This document shows positions 9,356 through 27,396 of a DNA stretch of 64,000 bases, piece by piece. A model generated the notes under the pieces. It saw nothing but the letters and a program-made list of their open reading frames with translations, was not told the DNA's origin and searched no databases. Location: assembly GCA_003254885.1 (NCBI GenBank), contig QANT01008032.1, forward strand, positions 1 through 64,000. Direction: 5' to 3'. This stretch comes from Purshia tridentata (taxonomy: Eukaryota > Streptophyta > Magnoliopsida > Rosales > Rosaceae). Numbering within the stretch: the first letter of the stretch is position 1; every line of letters begins with the position of its first letter. The position numbers and the translations under genes are program-made.

Positions 9356-12300
9356 ATGGAGAGGCTGAAATGCGTGGTTCCAGAAACCCTAAAGCAAATG
9401 ATCGCAGAGAGCAGTGCCGACGATCTTCCTCGCACATGTTCTGCTCTTCTTGATTTTCTACTTAATTTCGATCCCTTTCACCAAGTATGTCGTCACTTTC
9501 ATTGTTTCATATATTATTTATGAGTTTCAAGACACAACAACAGAAAGAATTGAAATAAATACGTAATTTTTTTGTATTTTCTCAGATGGTGAGGGACTTG
9601 GCGAACCCTGAAGTCGCTCTCTGTGGCAAGAACAAAGACGATGCTTTGGTGTTGAAGCAGAAGGGAAATCAGTGTTTCTTGAGCGGTGATTATAGTAATG
9701 CTTTAGATTGCTATACCCAGGTACCTCCAAATGCTCACTCTGTCACTCTCGGTAGGCATTTCTGCAGCTAATTACTCAATTTGTTATCTTTTGCACGCTG
9801 TACAGGCATTGCGAGTTGCTCCTATGGATGCACATGAAGACAGGAATCTGGTTGCTACTTTGTATGTGAATCGGGCTTCGGTGTTGCATGTAAGTCTCAT
9901 CCTTTAACTATGTGGCCATATGGGTATGTACCGAACATAATGAGTTCCATTTTTCAGCGGATTTCATGCTTATTAATATATCTGTTATATGTTTTCTTTA
10001 GAAAATGGGTCTTCTAGTGGAGTGTGTACGAGACTGCAATCGGGCACTTCAAATTTCTTCCACCTATGCAAAGGTGAAATGCTCTCACTGTGTAGCCCTA
10101 ATGTGTGTTTTATAATAGATTTAATGCCTTTTTGACTATGGAACAGGGGAGACAAGGAGAGTGACACTAGTTTTCTACCAACTTACTTTTTGCTTTTCTG
10201 TTGCAGGCTTGGTACAGAAGAGGCAAGTCAAATGCTTCTTTGGGAAATTATGAGGATGCAATCCGTGACTTGGAGGTTGCTAAGATTTTGGAGTTGTCAA
10301 GGGGTGGGAAGACACAGATAGAAAGTGAGATGAAGATAATTTTGGATCAACAGAACAGTACAACAAGTCCATCAACTAAACATAATGAGAATGGCTCAGA
10401 TATTTTGGGTAAGATAATTACCACTTTTAAATATCAAATTATGTAACTATACTAGAATCTTCTGAACTCGGAATTGAAAAGCTCTGCTCACTCTTTATGA
10501 AGAATCATATTATGATTTCTTAAGATAATTCTAGACTTTGGGCCCCCTAAGTTTTTATAACCTGTGATGAAAACTACAGATGAATAAATAACAATTTGGA
10601 GACATGCGAAAGTTACCAATATGGTTCCATCTTGAAGCAAAACAGCATGAAATGGTATTACTCACTTAGAATATGCTGTTAGTTTTTATCATATTTATGT
10701 CTTTTTACATGTTATGGAGTTAAGCTGGAGGATTGATTTACATGTTTGCTCTGGGATATAGCAGTGGCCGATGGTCTCATTTTGAGTGTACTTATGTTGA
10801 TGAGCCTTGTAATGCATTCTTTACTGGTTTCCAATTATGCCAAGATGAGCTTTACAGCTTTTATTACTGGTTAAACTTTCCAGCTCTCTATCAAATTGAA
10901 GTAGAGCGGGTAACAAGAGTCCAAAATGCTCTAAATAATTGTATCATATTCCATCTAGCTGGCCTCCCCTGCAGAAACCTTCGGATGGGAAAACAGGCAA
11001 CATAAGTGAATTTATCCAGTTGAGGCATTCTTGATTGAGAAACAATGATTCCCTCCAGTTGGAGCTATGAAGCTTACCTTATTATTATGTTCTTTCTAAT
11101 TTAAGCTAGCCCGGTTAGGTAATGGAAGTACTAGTGGCCTAATTAAAGTACATTGTAATCCATCAGATGAACCGCACCAAATGAAATTACAATGTGCCAC
11201 CACACCTGAGAAAGGAAGGGGTATGGCTTCAACGGGCGACATTCCTCGAGCCTCCTTGGTACATACTGAAGACCCTTTCGCTGTGGTATGAACAGAAACC
11301 TCTTTTATTTGTACTATCATGTATTTCTTTCAGTTTGTTAATTTCCATTTAATATCAATTTTAGGGCTTCAATCCAAGTAATTGCTAGTTTGTTGAAGAT
11401 CCACCGTCTTGTCTTCTTTTACTCTTCTTCGAAGCTCAACTTGTGTTGCATTTCCAACAGAACAGCCTCTTCTTTCCACTGTAAATATCTGCAGTTCTGC
11501 TGATGAGGAAACTAAAATAAATTGGCCATGTTATTTGCAGATAATATTGAAGCATTGTCGGGAAACTTATTGCCACTACTGCTTGAATGAACTACCAGTG
11601 GATAAAGTCCCATGTACATCATGTTCAATACCATTGTATTGCTCCCAGACATGTCGTATACAAGCAGGAGGAAAAATGTGCTGGGATTACCCAAACAATC
11701 GAAGACTTCATGAAAATCTTTCAGATGATCTAGAAAAGTACATTGCAGAGACCACCTTAAATGATGATTTTGAAACAGATACTGAGAACATTCCTGAACA
11801 TAAACATGAATGTAAAGGCGTGCACTGGCCAGCAGTATTACCATCGGAGATAGTTTTGGCTGGTCGAGTACTAGTGAAGTCTACAATCAAAAGAAGAGGT
11901 TCCATCGATATTTTTAATCTCAGAGAAATTTTGGTACAAATAGTGACTATAGTTTCTACTTTACTAACTTTCATTTGAATTCACGAGTGTCACTATTTGA
12001 TGAATAGATTTGACTTCTAGCTAAGGACCTCTATATTTTTCTTGTAGGATCTTTCCCACCATTATTCAAAAATGTCTACAGAAACGAAATTGGAATTACA
12101 TATATATTCAACTGTATTATCTTGCTGTCTTCAACATTCTGATGGCTTTGAATTACCAATAAATGGGTCCTCTATTTCACAGGTTCTCACTCTGACATCT
12201 GTACATAAAACATATTTATCCATTCTTTTTTGTATTTCATGCCTTGATTGTCATCTGTTATATGAGGTTCCATTCTCCTGTTGCTGCAGATTGTCATACT

Positions 12301-14716
12301 TATATCCCAAATCAGGGTCAACTCTATGACAATAGTTCGTATGAAATCCATTGATCAGCATGGGCTAGATCGATATGGAAAGCTTTCATCTTTGGGAGAA
12401 GGTCTAACAAGTAATGTGGAACAGGTTTGCATTTATGGTATGCTTTAATTTTTTCATTTTTTTCTCCTCTTTTCCTGACCACCCTATGTATATTCAACTT
12501 CAGTTCATAAAAATGATTCCCTCTGAGTTCTGCATTGTCATTATTGTTACTTTCATAGGTAAAAGTAGGTCAAGCTATTTATACATCTGGAAGTTTGTTC
12601 AACCATTCATGTCAGCCAAACATCCATGCATATTTCCTCTCACGTACCCTCTTTATACGAACGACAGAATTTGTTGCAGAGGGGTGTCCCCTGGAATTGT
12701 CCTATGGTCCACAGGTATGCGCACTTACTATTATATCTCATTCAGTTTTGGTCATTTGGAATAACATCATTATGTTCTTCCTGGAACTGCTATGATGATA
12801 TTTTAAACTTTTTGATCAAGCAAAAATTGTAGCTACGGAATGTAGGTATACGTTCCTTCCCCAAAACCGTTCCTTCCAAATTTTGAAACACCAATGTTAT
12901 GCAAAGTTGCCATTCAAGGTAAAACTATGTTTTGTTTCTACAGGTTGGGCAGTGGGACTGTAAGGACCGGGTTAAGTTTCTGGAAGACGAGTACTCATTT
13001 CAATGTCAGTGCAGTGGTTGTTTAAAAGTAAACTTTTCTGACCTAGCCCTAAATGCTTTTCACTGTGTCAAACCGAATTGTTCTGGCATAGTCTTGGAGA
13101 GCAGTGTTGTTAACTGTGAAAAAGAGAAACTTAAGCACTTACCCAACATCGTCAACCTTGGCAGCTTGGAGCCTCATCTTCAGGTGTTGTATGTTATCTG
13201 TAATGTAAATCTTATGTCAGCATCAAACCATAATATTAACCTTGGAGTTGCATCCAGAGTTGGACAAATTACTCACATCACTGAGAAGCACAAGATATCA
13301 CCAAAATTTAATTAATTTGGGTGGGCATCACAATCCAGTGTTTTATTTTGGGGAGCACAAGAAGAAAAAAAAAACAAGACAAAACACGTTCAGGTTTTTG
13401 GATCCGTATTTGTGTGTGTTTTTGTAATTATTTTATTTCTTCGGTATTTTATAACAATGAGTCCCTCCCCAACCCTTTGAGGGAGGGGGCAAGCCAATGC
13501 TTATGCCCCTACTTCCCTACCTACATGCACCAGCTCAGCCTAATGGTTTGTGCAGATTTATATGTGGAAAATAGTAGACAATTGTGTAATCTTGACCACT
13601 TGAATTATTTATGTCTTGTCCTGACACACTTCAGATTCTATTCGTGTAATCTTCTGTTGAATATTTTGATGTTCACGCAGGCTGAAGAGCTCATTATTGA
13701 TGACATCAATAAAGTGTCTCACCATATGCAAACCAATGGATTTTTTCAAATTAATCCAGGGTACTGTTTAAAATGTGGTTCTTTTCGTGATCTAGATTCT
13801 TCCTCTAAAGCTGCAAATGAAGCTTGGATTTGTATCACAAGGTATAGTTTGAAAATTGGTTCTTTATCTTTTTAAATAAGTGGGCACCTATTTTTTTATG
13901 TCAGTCTGCATACTGGAGTATTTACTGTTCATTTCTTGACAGATTACAGAATGCAGTGGTCTCAAAAGATGTCTCTAGTACCACACTTTTGGATGCTTTA
14001 AGTTCTCTTGGTGTCCTGAGATCAACTTTTCATGCATATAATAGGAGGATTGCAGAAGTGAGTTCCCACCACTCTTCGCTTTTGTATGATGCTAGATGAC
14101 AATATCTAAGTTGTAGTTATTCAATGCAGAAAAGATCACAAGTTTGACACATACGACACTGGATTAGATTATGCTTGACTCAAATGATTCGGTATTTGCA
14201 GGTGGAAGACAATCTTGCACAGGCATTTTGTCTGGTTGGAGAGTTGCAACCTGCAATGGAGCACTGTAAAGCATCAATCAAGGTGAAACTCTTGTTGTAA
14301 ACTACTACACAATTCACATCATCCTGAACTCTTTTGCTTTAGCATGTTGATTAGATCTGATTTCTATGAGGAAAAGTTCATAGATAAGACATGGATACCT
14401 CACTGGTAATGATCTTGTTAAAACATCAAGAACATTTTAATTTACCTACTTGATATATTTTGATGTTTGTTTGGTTGGCGATTTGCAGATCTTGGAAAAG
14501 CTTTATAAATCTAATCACATTGTCATCGGATATGAACTTGTGAAGCTCTCATCTATTCAGTTATCCTTGGGCGACTGTGGTGCCGTGGACAGTATAAATC
14601 GACTCTGTGAAATATTTTTGCGTTATTATGGATCTCATACATACATGATTTTCCCATATCTTCACGTCCTTGAAGGAGAGAAGCAGAAATGTTCTGTGAA
14701 GGACCAACCCACATGA
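9356..14716 (+). CDS. SMYD4: SMYD4-like TPR, MYND and SET domain protein
   Basis: Sixteen exons can be joined in phase: 9356-9484, 9586-9720, 9806-9889, 10002-10073, 10207-10408, 10884-10909, 11106-11285, 11541-11933, 12048-12182, 12290-12424, 12559-12714, 12944-13183, 13681-13841, 13943-14057, 14202-14282 and 14489-14716. They give 823 residues. An N-terminal TPR block (about 50-160) precedes a MYND zinc finger with Cys pairs at 287/290, 301/304 and 310/314. The SET core has NHSCQPN (512-518) and a YGP tyrosine, followed by a post-SET CQCSGC (570-575). A C-terminal helical repeat follows. The family are putative lysine methyltransferases; the substrate here is unknown. The final His-x3-Cys of MYND is displaced by an insertion of about 40 acidic residues. 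The 26-bp sixth exon is the least certain; it was chosen because it restores phase between exons 5 and 7. Confidence 0.87.
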
Positions 14717-16004
14717 TTCAGTCGTATTCTGTTGTGATCTCTTCCTCATTATATAGACAGTGACTGTCATATTTCGGTAATTCCTTACAACCCAAATACT
14801 GTTGGGAATATTAGAAGTAGAGATTGCATCCGATGTATTCTAAACCATGTGAGGCAATACAGAGATTCTATCTTAATATCCTTTCACATGCTTCAGGACT
14901 TCAATGCAACCACTTGGGGCTAATGAGGAAATTCAAAAATATGAATTTTCCCCAGATCTTCTCACCTTTTATACCAGACAAGAGAGAATCTAATCCATCT
15001 CAGCCAACTCAACAGTTGTCCCGGACGAAACGAGGATGGATTTCAGAGATGATTCATGCAACTTGATCAACAACCTTGTTTATTATTATTTGTTCTCTGA
15101 ATCCCAATATCATTCGGTACTATGAAGTATGAACCATTCATCCAGATATACAAGATCTAAGGGTTGCAACTAGGATCTACCATACAAAGATATGGTTTGG
15201 ATCCTTAGGTATTGCGTTGCAACTTTAGGCTTTTGGAAGGGACGCCGACACCAACTAAGTGGGTTCTATCTCGCTTTTTTTAATTAATTCCAAGAGGGCG
15301 CCACGTGTAGTCATGAAATTCAATTTTATAGCGGTAAAATTATCTTCATAGTTCAAGTTTCTTTCTAAAAAAGCAAAATGAATATCTAAATGGTTGTTTA
15401 GAAAAGAAAGAATGAAGTGTACAATCGTGACTAGAAAATACCAAAACCGTGATTGAAAGTGGTGGGGCCAAACCAAAATACATGAAACAGTAGTAGGGGG
15501 GCCCAAGGCTCTAATCCAGCCCTAGCTTAAGCCACGATCAGAATTACAATTACTCTTTAATGCTGAGGGACATGTATCCTCTGTCACAAAGCATTCATAA
15601 CGATGCAAAAGTTCACTGATTTAAAATTGAATACGATATTATGAAGCGACTTTGTCCCTAGAATAAATAAGTTGACTAGACAAAATACAAAACATGTGTT
15701 GGTGGACAGCCTAAGCTATCTAAGCATAGGGTTTATGTGGGGTCTGTTTGAATGCCGAGCAGAATAGGGCACATTGAATGTACAAAAGACCCAGCAACAA
15801 AAAAATATTACAAATGAGAAGAAAAAGAAGTTGCACTGTTGCCACAAGTATTGGGATGGCCCCTCGCCCTGCATGTAGAAGAATATAGGCTACAAAGACT
15901 GAATAAAAAGAGCAGAAAATTTTGCCAAACCTGACTTGCAAATCGCCTGGATACAAAGGCACATATTAGCCAGGACTCGAGTACTCTATGTATCATCTCT
16001 AGTA
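14717..16004. other. Intergenic region between convergent genes
   Basis: This holds the 3' UTRs of the SMYD4-like gene (+) and the CIP7-like gene (-). No additional gene was supported. Confidence 0.5.
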
Positions 16005-20702
<4,698 letters not shown>

Positions 20703-22937
20703 TTTCAACGCACTTACAACAGAAGCAGAGCAGAGCAACCTGAATGAGAAATGGGGAAAAAAATTATAAAAAAAAAGTATCAGTTACCTTTGAGTCCTTG
20801 ACTAAGTAGAGAGAAATAGAGTGTGCCCCAGGCTTCTAAAAAGTAATAATCTTTATGCCACTTGAACTGCAGCTTTAGGCACACCGACACCCCATGAATT
20901 TCAATATTTAGTCTTTTTAGAAAAAAAAAAAAAAAGGAATGAAAAAGAAGAAGAAAAGCATAGTTCACTCTTTCTCACAAATACATTCACAGTTGCTACG
21001 TTACTGATCAATATCATTTCACAAAAAAAAAAAAATCGCAGCTCAAGAAAAGATGCAAAAGAATTAGTAACTGAAATTCAGATTCAGCTGAAACTTAAAA
21101 CAATTTCTTTACTAGAAAATTTAGCATTTGAAGTCAGATCTAGAAAATGAAAGCCTTCCCAGCATCAAAATAACACCAAATACAAAAACAGCAACAAAAT
21201 CGGTCAATGCTAAGCTCACCACGCAATAGAGTAGCTAGCAACTGTTCGAACTCTGAACGAACCACCACAAATCTCAAAAAAAATAACAAATTAAAATGAA
21301 AAGAAGCCAAATCAGTTATATCACAAAGATTTGATAACTTTGTTTCGTGGTCATTTCAATGATTTGAAAAGCAACGCAATAATTGAAATTACAATAGTAA
21401 ACAAAACACACCGAACAAGTGAATGAGTGGAAACTACAAAGACGAAGAAACAATGTTTACCTTAGGCTGAGAGATCTGCGAGTGAGTGAGTGAGGGAGTG
21501 AGTGAGTGATGGAGAGCTGGAATGGTGAAATGTAGGAAGAGGAGGAGAGTGAAGGAATGAGAAGCAATAAAAGCAAAGTGGTTTGAGTGTGAAGTTGCAG
21601 CCACGGCTACCTGTCTAGTCTACAAACCAACAACAAAAAGAGACTCATGAATGAAAGACTAGAAGCTAAAAGCCACCGCCTTGATTGCGTTACAGACCAA
21701 ACTTGCACCACAATACATTTTTCATTACAACTCTAAAAAAAACCTTGTGGATAGGTAGTATGTATATAGGTTGCCTCCACTCTACTCCACTCGCGTGTTG
21801 CTCACGCTTTCCTCCTTCTCCTCTCCTGCTTCCTTTTTTTTTCTTTTCTTTTTACTTTTTTTTTATATTTTTCGGGTTCCAAATTTTTTTAAATAAAAGA
21901 AGGAAAGAGTTTCCAAATTCAAAACTAAAAAGCAAATGCCACTTGTTTTATTATTATTCCCAAATCACATGCTAGTGTCGTGTTGTTCAAAAACAATTAA
22001 TGACGAAAACAAAAGACGCGGTAGTTTCCAAAAGGAAATTTGCATCTTCGTCTTCCTGTCTTTTAAGTTTGAAGATTTGGGATACAAGACGAAACGGTTA
22101 TATTTCCCATATCGTCAATAAACCTCATATATATTATAATTTATAAATGAGAAAATTTTCAATGTGACAATAAACATGTAATTGTGATTGTGAAATTACG
22201 AATTTATCCAAAAAAATACAGTCATAAATCTTTAGAAATTATACACTAGAGATATTATTATTGTTAGAAAGTAGCGGAGCAATAGGTTAAAGTGTGTAAG
22301 CGCTTATAGTGGCAGAGGAGGACACCTATGGCAATAACTAGACAGCAAGAGGGGTATTGATTGGTGCTGCAGCAGAGGCTGCACGACGAAGAAATGGAGC
22401 TTGCCAAAACGTAAAGCTGTCGCTCCACTCATGACTCATGCCTTCTATGCTTTAACCTCTTGCGAACCTTACAATCCATGTAAAGTTGTAATTGCTTAAA
22501 AGGTATTAAAAAAAGTGGGGCTACCTCTGTTCACACAAATTCCACTTCCAGCATTTCCAGCTTCATAACACTAACAAAAAAACTGTTCCAGAGAACAGAG
22601 TGAGACTTAAAAAGAGTGCAGATTTAATATAAATGCATTCCAGCTTGAGCTGGATCAAAAGGGCAACCCAAATCTACTGCAAATTAGATAAAGAGACTCG
22701 TACAGAGGGAAATTCAATTCTATATTACAAACCATAAAAGGTCACTCTATAAATAAGTCTTCAACCTGAACAGACACAAGGAATTCTGATTTAAGTAAAC
22801 AAAGGGATTAATGGTACACGAGAAATTAATGGTACAGCTCCAGGAAGTTGTTGCAGTGGGGACAGCACAATCAATTCAACCATCTAGAAGACCAACAATC
22901 AATCTAATGGGCATATTGAACAAACTGAAGGAAACCA
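20703..22937. other. 5' region of CIP7-like gene and spacer to the next gene
   Basis: The left part carries the presumed 5' UTR intron of the CIP7-like gene; a donor reading 'cctaag|gtaaac' on the minus strand lies near 21463. The promoter is probably at about 21550-21900. The stretch from 22450 to 22937 is likely the 3' UTR of the minus-strand beta-propeller gene. No other gene was seen. Confidence 0.45.
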
Positions 22938-25900
22938 TTAGTTAGACCATACATGAACTAGACCAAGCCTATTGCCCGTATAGATCTCATTCCGCTCTTC
23001 ATCGTAGAAGAGAGCAGTAATATCTTCCAAGGCTTCCGCAACTGTACTCCTAATTCTGGAGGAAAGGGTACGCTTCTTTGAATTGCAACTGCTACCACAA
23101 CACTCACCACTACAACTGCATTCATTTTCCACATGGTTGCTTGCTTTTATTTTGGCGAGGCATTTCCCAGTCAAAATATTGCTGATATTGATGGATCCTG
23201 CTGCAACACAGATGCAAGCACCGTTAGAAATCCAACACATTTTCACAGAAAGGATCTCCAACTTATAATATTGCAAGAGATAAAAATTCAAAAGAGCAAG
23301 TGAAACCATGCAAATAGATTTCTGGAGTTGATCACCATTTAGCATCCCCTCCCCTATTGGGCCTGGAAGACCGACCCCTCTACCACCAAGCCTAACTTTG
23401 AGGCTTTACACCAAGAAGTATGTTACAATTGTGCATGTATGATCCTTTACTTGGTATGACAAAGATATATTATTTCTACCATATAAAGATTACACCTTCA
23501 TAATGCAATTATATTATTCTTCAATTGATCCATCATACTTTTTCATATCTTCAACCTTTATGCAGGTGGTTCACCAAGCCATACATTGAACTGGAAGCAT
23601 ACCAGCTTTCCAGCTTGATAAACGGACTAGGATTTCAATAGTAAAATACTAAGTATTTTCCATCACTTATATAAGGTAGAAATAAAATTACCATTTCCTT
23701 CAGACAATGGATCATCAGAATCAGCCTTGCAGTAAGAAATAATAAGATCCTGGTCACTAGTAATATATATGTTATTAGTATTGCAGTCAGGATGCCACAA
23801 AAGATGATCCTCAAACGATGTCACAAGCTCCCCTCGAAAGTTCCAAACAGCCACAGTTCGATTCCGAAATGTCAAGAATAACTGATTCTCGTACAGAAAT
23901 ATGAAAGCCGATGGTGTCATGAATTCAGTTCTGCTAACTTCTGTTAGCTCAAAATTACGAACCTACAGATAAATAGCAGTCAAACATACAAAACTAAATG
24001 AACAAAAGATAATACTTCTGCAAGATAAGAAGAAAGATCCTCACGTCAAGAATCTGGAGGTTCTCATTTTCTTGCTTTACAAGAAGCTTTTCATTGAACT
24101 GTTCGATGAAATCCACCTTCTTATTCCGGTGAAGGAGATGGTTGAAGGATTTTAGAACAGTACCATCCTCTATAGAAAGAATCTTAAGAGGAACATGGCT
24201 ACAAGCTTTAGTAAAAATTAACAGCATGATCCCAGGACTGCAAAATAAAGACACGGGGAAAACAGCAAACAGAAGCAAAATAAATGCCCATGAAGAAAAC
24301 GAAAAAACCATCACGATTGTGTGTGTGTGTGTGGACTCACTAGGGAAAAGAGGGGGGGGTGTGATGTGAAGAAAGCTTACCTGATCTTAATCTCTTGGAC
24401 ATGCTTATCCGATATGGAGTACAACATTGTATAGTTTTTCAGATCAAACACTTTGTATATACTAATAAATAAATAGAAGCAAAAAAAAAAAAAAGAGGTT
24501 AATCAAGATCCCAAAGATAAATTTGTAATAGTAGTAAATACCAATGAGACAGAATATTTACCTATCCTGTGCAGAATAAGTGAGAACCTTCCCATTTACA
24601 TCATCGAACTCTACAAAACCAGGCCATTTGAGTGACTCAGATTCAAAAAGAGCGAAGCCAGCATCTGGTTTACCCCTTCGTATGTATCTGGAACATACAA
24701 TTTGAGTGCTTTTAGCAAGAAAAAAAAAACTATGTAAATAAGGCCAACTAAACTGTTGTTTCATTTGGGGGTGGGGGTGTGGAGGGATTTACGTACTCAA
24801 TCCTCGTGCTTCTGCATTTCAAAGAACTGAAATTGTCTGAAGCATAAACTGAAACGGTGATAAGTGAATCATTGTTTTTATTATAAAACAAACTTCTTAT
24901 CACTTCATCGGGACTGACATTCAGAAAGCATATCCTCTCATTGGTTTCTGCATCCAACAATAAAAACATCATACATTCCCCTCATTCAACTTTTAGAAAC
25001 AATAAGATTATAGCAGAAACAAGATTAGAAATACAGATATTACAGCTCCTACCTCGGCTAAATGCTGCACAAACACCAGATTGCGCAAGAGCAAACACAA
25101 TGTCACGCGCTGCTACAATCTCAATAATTTTTGACCTCTTTCGCAAAAAAGGCAAAACCATGGCACAATGACCCTTTGGATCATGTGTATCATATTCCTC
25201 CTATGCATTCAAGTATAATCACAACCAGAAATTAGAAACAGACACACTAGCAAAATCAATGAAAAATATATGCTCACTAATATTTCAAATGGAACAGAGC
25301 ATGTGTGTTCCACATGCTTTCAAGTGTTGGTATTAGTATTATGAAGTGAGCTCGAAAAACATAGCTCATAAGTCAAGCCTGTGACAGGTTCATGGCACTA
25401 CAAATTTGAAGGTAAAGACATCGAAAAAATAAAGGTCCATGCCCAAAAACAGGAACATTAACTGCATAGCCATGCTCATGAGTACAGAAGCATAAACATA
25501 AATTAATTGAATGCCATGAATGCTCCTTGAATGACATTCAGAGCATTTCTTAATCTACTTTTTTGGGTAGAATAAATCAAGCTATTCAACTCATATCTGT
25601 CCCTTTCTTAACAGTTTATAAAAGAATTTAAAAAATATATTAACGAATACATACGAATAATTCACAACAGAACCCCCAAATTTTTGTACTTTTTTTGTGA
25701 GAGGATCTAACATCCTAATATTCAACAAAACCCAGTATTTATTTTTGCTTTTTGAATTAAATCAGAGCAGAACGAGCACTACAGCTTCCAATAAAACCCC
25801 AAACCCCGAACCACGCACAAAAGGTAAGCAAGCATCAAAGCCCCAAACTCCGTTCCACAAAAAATCAAAGAAAGAGTAATACCTGGAGGCGAATATTGCG

Positions 25901-26086
25901 GAACCTTTCTTGGGCATCGCTCATAGTGAAAGCACGGTCACGCTTGGAACTGATTTCGCGCCTCTGAAGCTTCTTAACGCTGTTGACGAACCCATCCACG
26001 CCACCAATACGAGGTCGTTTCTTCGCCACTACCCTCCTACCATTGCAAGGTCGAGGACTCGCCGATATTCTCCTTCCCCCTTCCAT
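22938..26086 (-). CDS. Conserved plant WD40/beta-propeller-like protein, function unknown
   Basis: Eight exons on the minus strand (26086-25883, 25200-25053, 24947-24797, 24687-24562, 24461-24381, 24237-24045, 23962-23692, 23200-22938) give 478 residues. The N-terminus is basic (RRVVAKKRPRIGG), possibly a nuclear signal. The rest is a string of beta-strand blades such as KVFDLKNYTMLYSIS, TVAVWNFRGELVTSF and GLVHVWSN, the last resembling a WD40 blade end. A cysteine-rich stretch (ECSCSGECCGSSC) lies in an exposed loop near residue 420. I recognise the sequence as a single-copy-type plant protein but cannot name a function. In exon 3 the donor 'ga|gtacgt' was chosen over one 4 bp further on because only it keeps the frame. 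Confidence 0.85.
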
Positions 26087-26505
26087 CAGTCTCTCTCTCA
26101 GAAATACCCAATTAGACTCAGTTCAAACTTTGACCCAGACTGCAACACATATTTGCTGCTCCTCTTCCCTTTCAATTGCACAATTTTTGAATCTCCTGTA
26201 GCAACACATAAACCCTAAAAACTCAGAGAAAGCGAATTCGAGAAGAAAAGCCTAGGGCTTTGGTTGCAGTGACACCCCCACACACCGCTAATTTCAGAGA
26301 CAACACGGCCTCTCTCCCTCAAGCTTTGTCACGGAGAGGGAGATTTTGATGTCTGACTGAGATGAGTGTCTGCTCGATCCATTTTCAAAATTACAAAATT
26401 TATTTGGAAAAATGTTGACTGTTTTTAATTACTAAATTAACTATCTTAATATATTTTAAATTAAAAAATATATAGATTAATTCAATAATACGCTATCGAA
26501 GTATA

Positions 26506-27396
26506 AAAAAAGTTGGGTTAAATACATTTTTAGTTCCTGTGTTTTACTCCAAAAATAATTTGGTTATCGTGGTTTCAAAATTTCGATTTTAGTACTTGGG
26601 TTTTATTTTAAAAACAAATTTGTTCCTCGTGGTTTTAAAATTCCAATTTTGGTCTTTGGGTTTCTGTCTATTTCTAATTTTGATCCTTGATTTTTTGTCC
26701 ATTTACAATTTTCATCCTTAAATATTTATATATGTTATTTTGACCTTTTTTAAATAGAATTTTTTTTAAAAAGAAATTATTCTTCCTACAAAAGAATTGG
26801 TAAGAGTAAATGGTTTGCTAAAAATTTTATTTTTCAATTCTAATTATTTTATTTTATTATTTTATTCTCAAAATATTAAGTTGTTTAATTTTAATCTTTT
26901 AATTAACAAAAGGCAATGTTGGATTTTTGAATGTTTAACTTTCCTCCTCATTCTCCCATTATATATACTAGTCCCTTGTCACGCGTGTTGCGCGTGTCAA
27001 TTGACTTTTCTAAATATTTAATTAAAAATTTTAATAATTTATTTGTCTTAAAATAATAGCGGTGTGAAAGTGAGTTGCTAAAAATAAGGGTGTAATACTA
27101 TTTTTTTAATTTTAATTATTCTATTTTACATTTTTGTCTTTTACTAATAAATAATATTATGAATACCTATTTTTTAAGTGGGGTATTTTTGAAATTCATA
27201 AATTTAACCATTTTACTCTACTTTTGACTTTATATATATAGATAAATACATGTAATTTGTAAAATACCACTGAAGGACCAAAATTGTTAATGAACAAAAA
27301 CCCAAGAATCAATATTGAAATTTTGAAACCACGAAAACCAAATTTATTTTTCGTGTAAAACACAAACACCAAAAATGTAATTAACCCAAAAAAGTT
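26506..27396. mobile_element. Non-autonomous Mutator-like (MULE-type) element with 9-bp target duplication
   Basis: The element proper is 26515-27387 (873 bp). Its ends are inverted: the left begins GGGTTAAATACATTTTTAG and the right ends in the complement, GGGTTAATTACATTTTTGG when read on the other strand. The match continues imperfectly for about 100 bp, for example 'TCGTGGTTTCAAAATTTC' in both arms. The 9-bp word aaaaaagtt flanks both ends directly (26506-26514 and 27388-27396). Long inverted ends with a 9-bp duplication are the usual mark of Mutator-superfamily insertion. No transposase frame lies inside, so it would depend on enzyme supplied elsewhere. Confidence 0.8.

Noticed and set aside
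24793-24796. Alternative donor in exon 3 of the beta-propeller gene (tac|gtaaat)
   Set aside because: It leaves phase 0, which does not match the frame required by the next exon; the donor four bases earlier fits.
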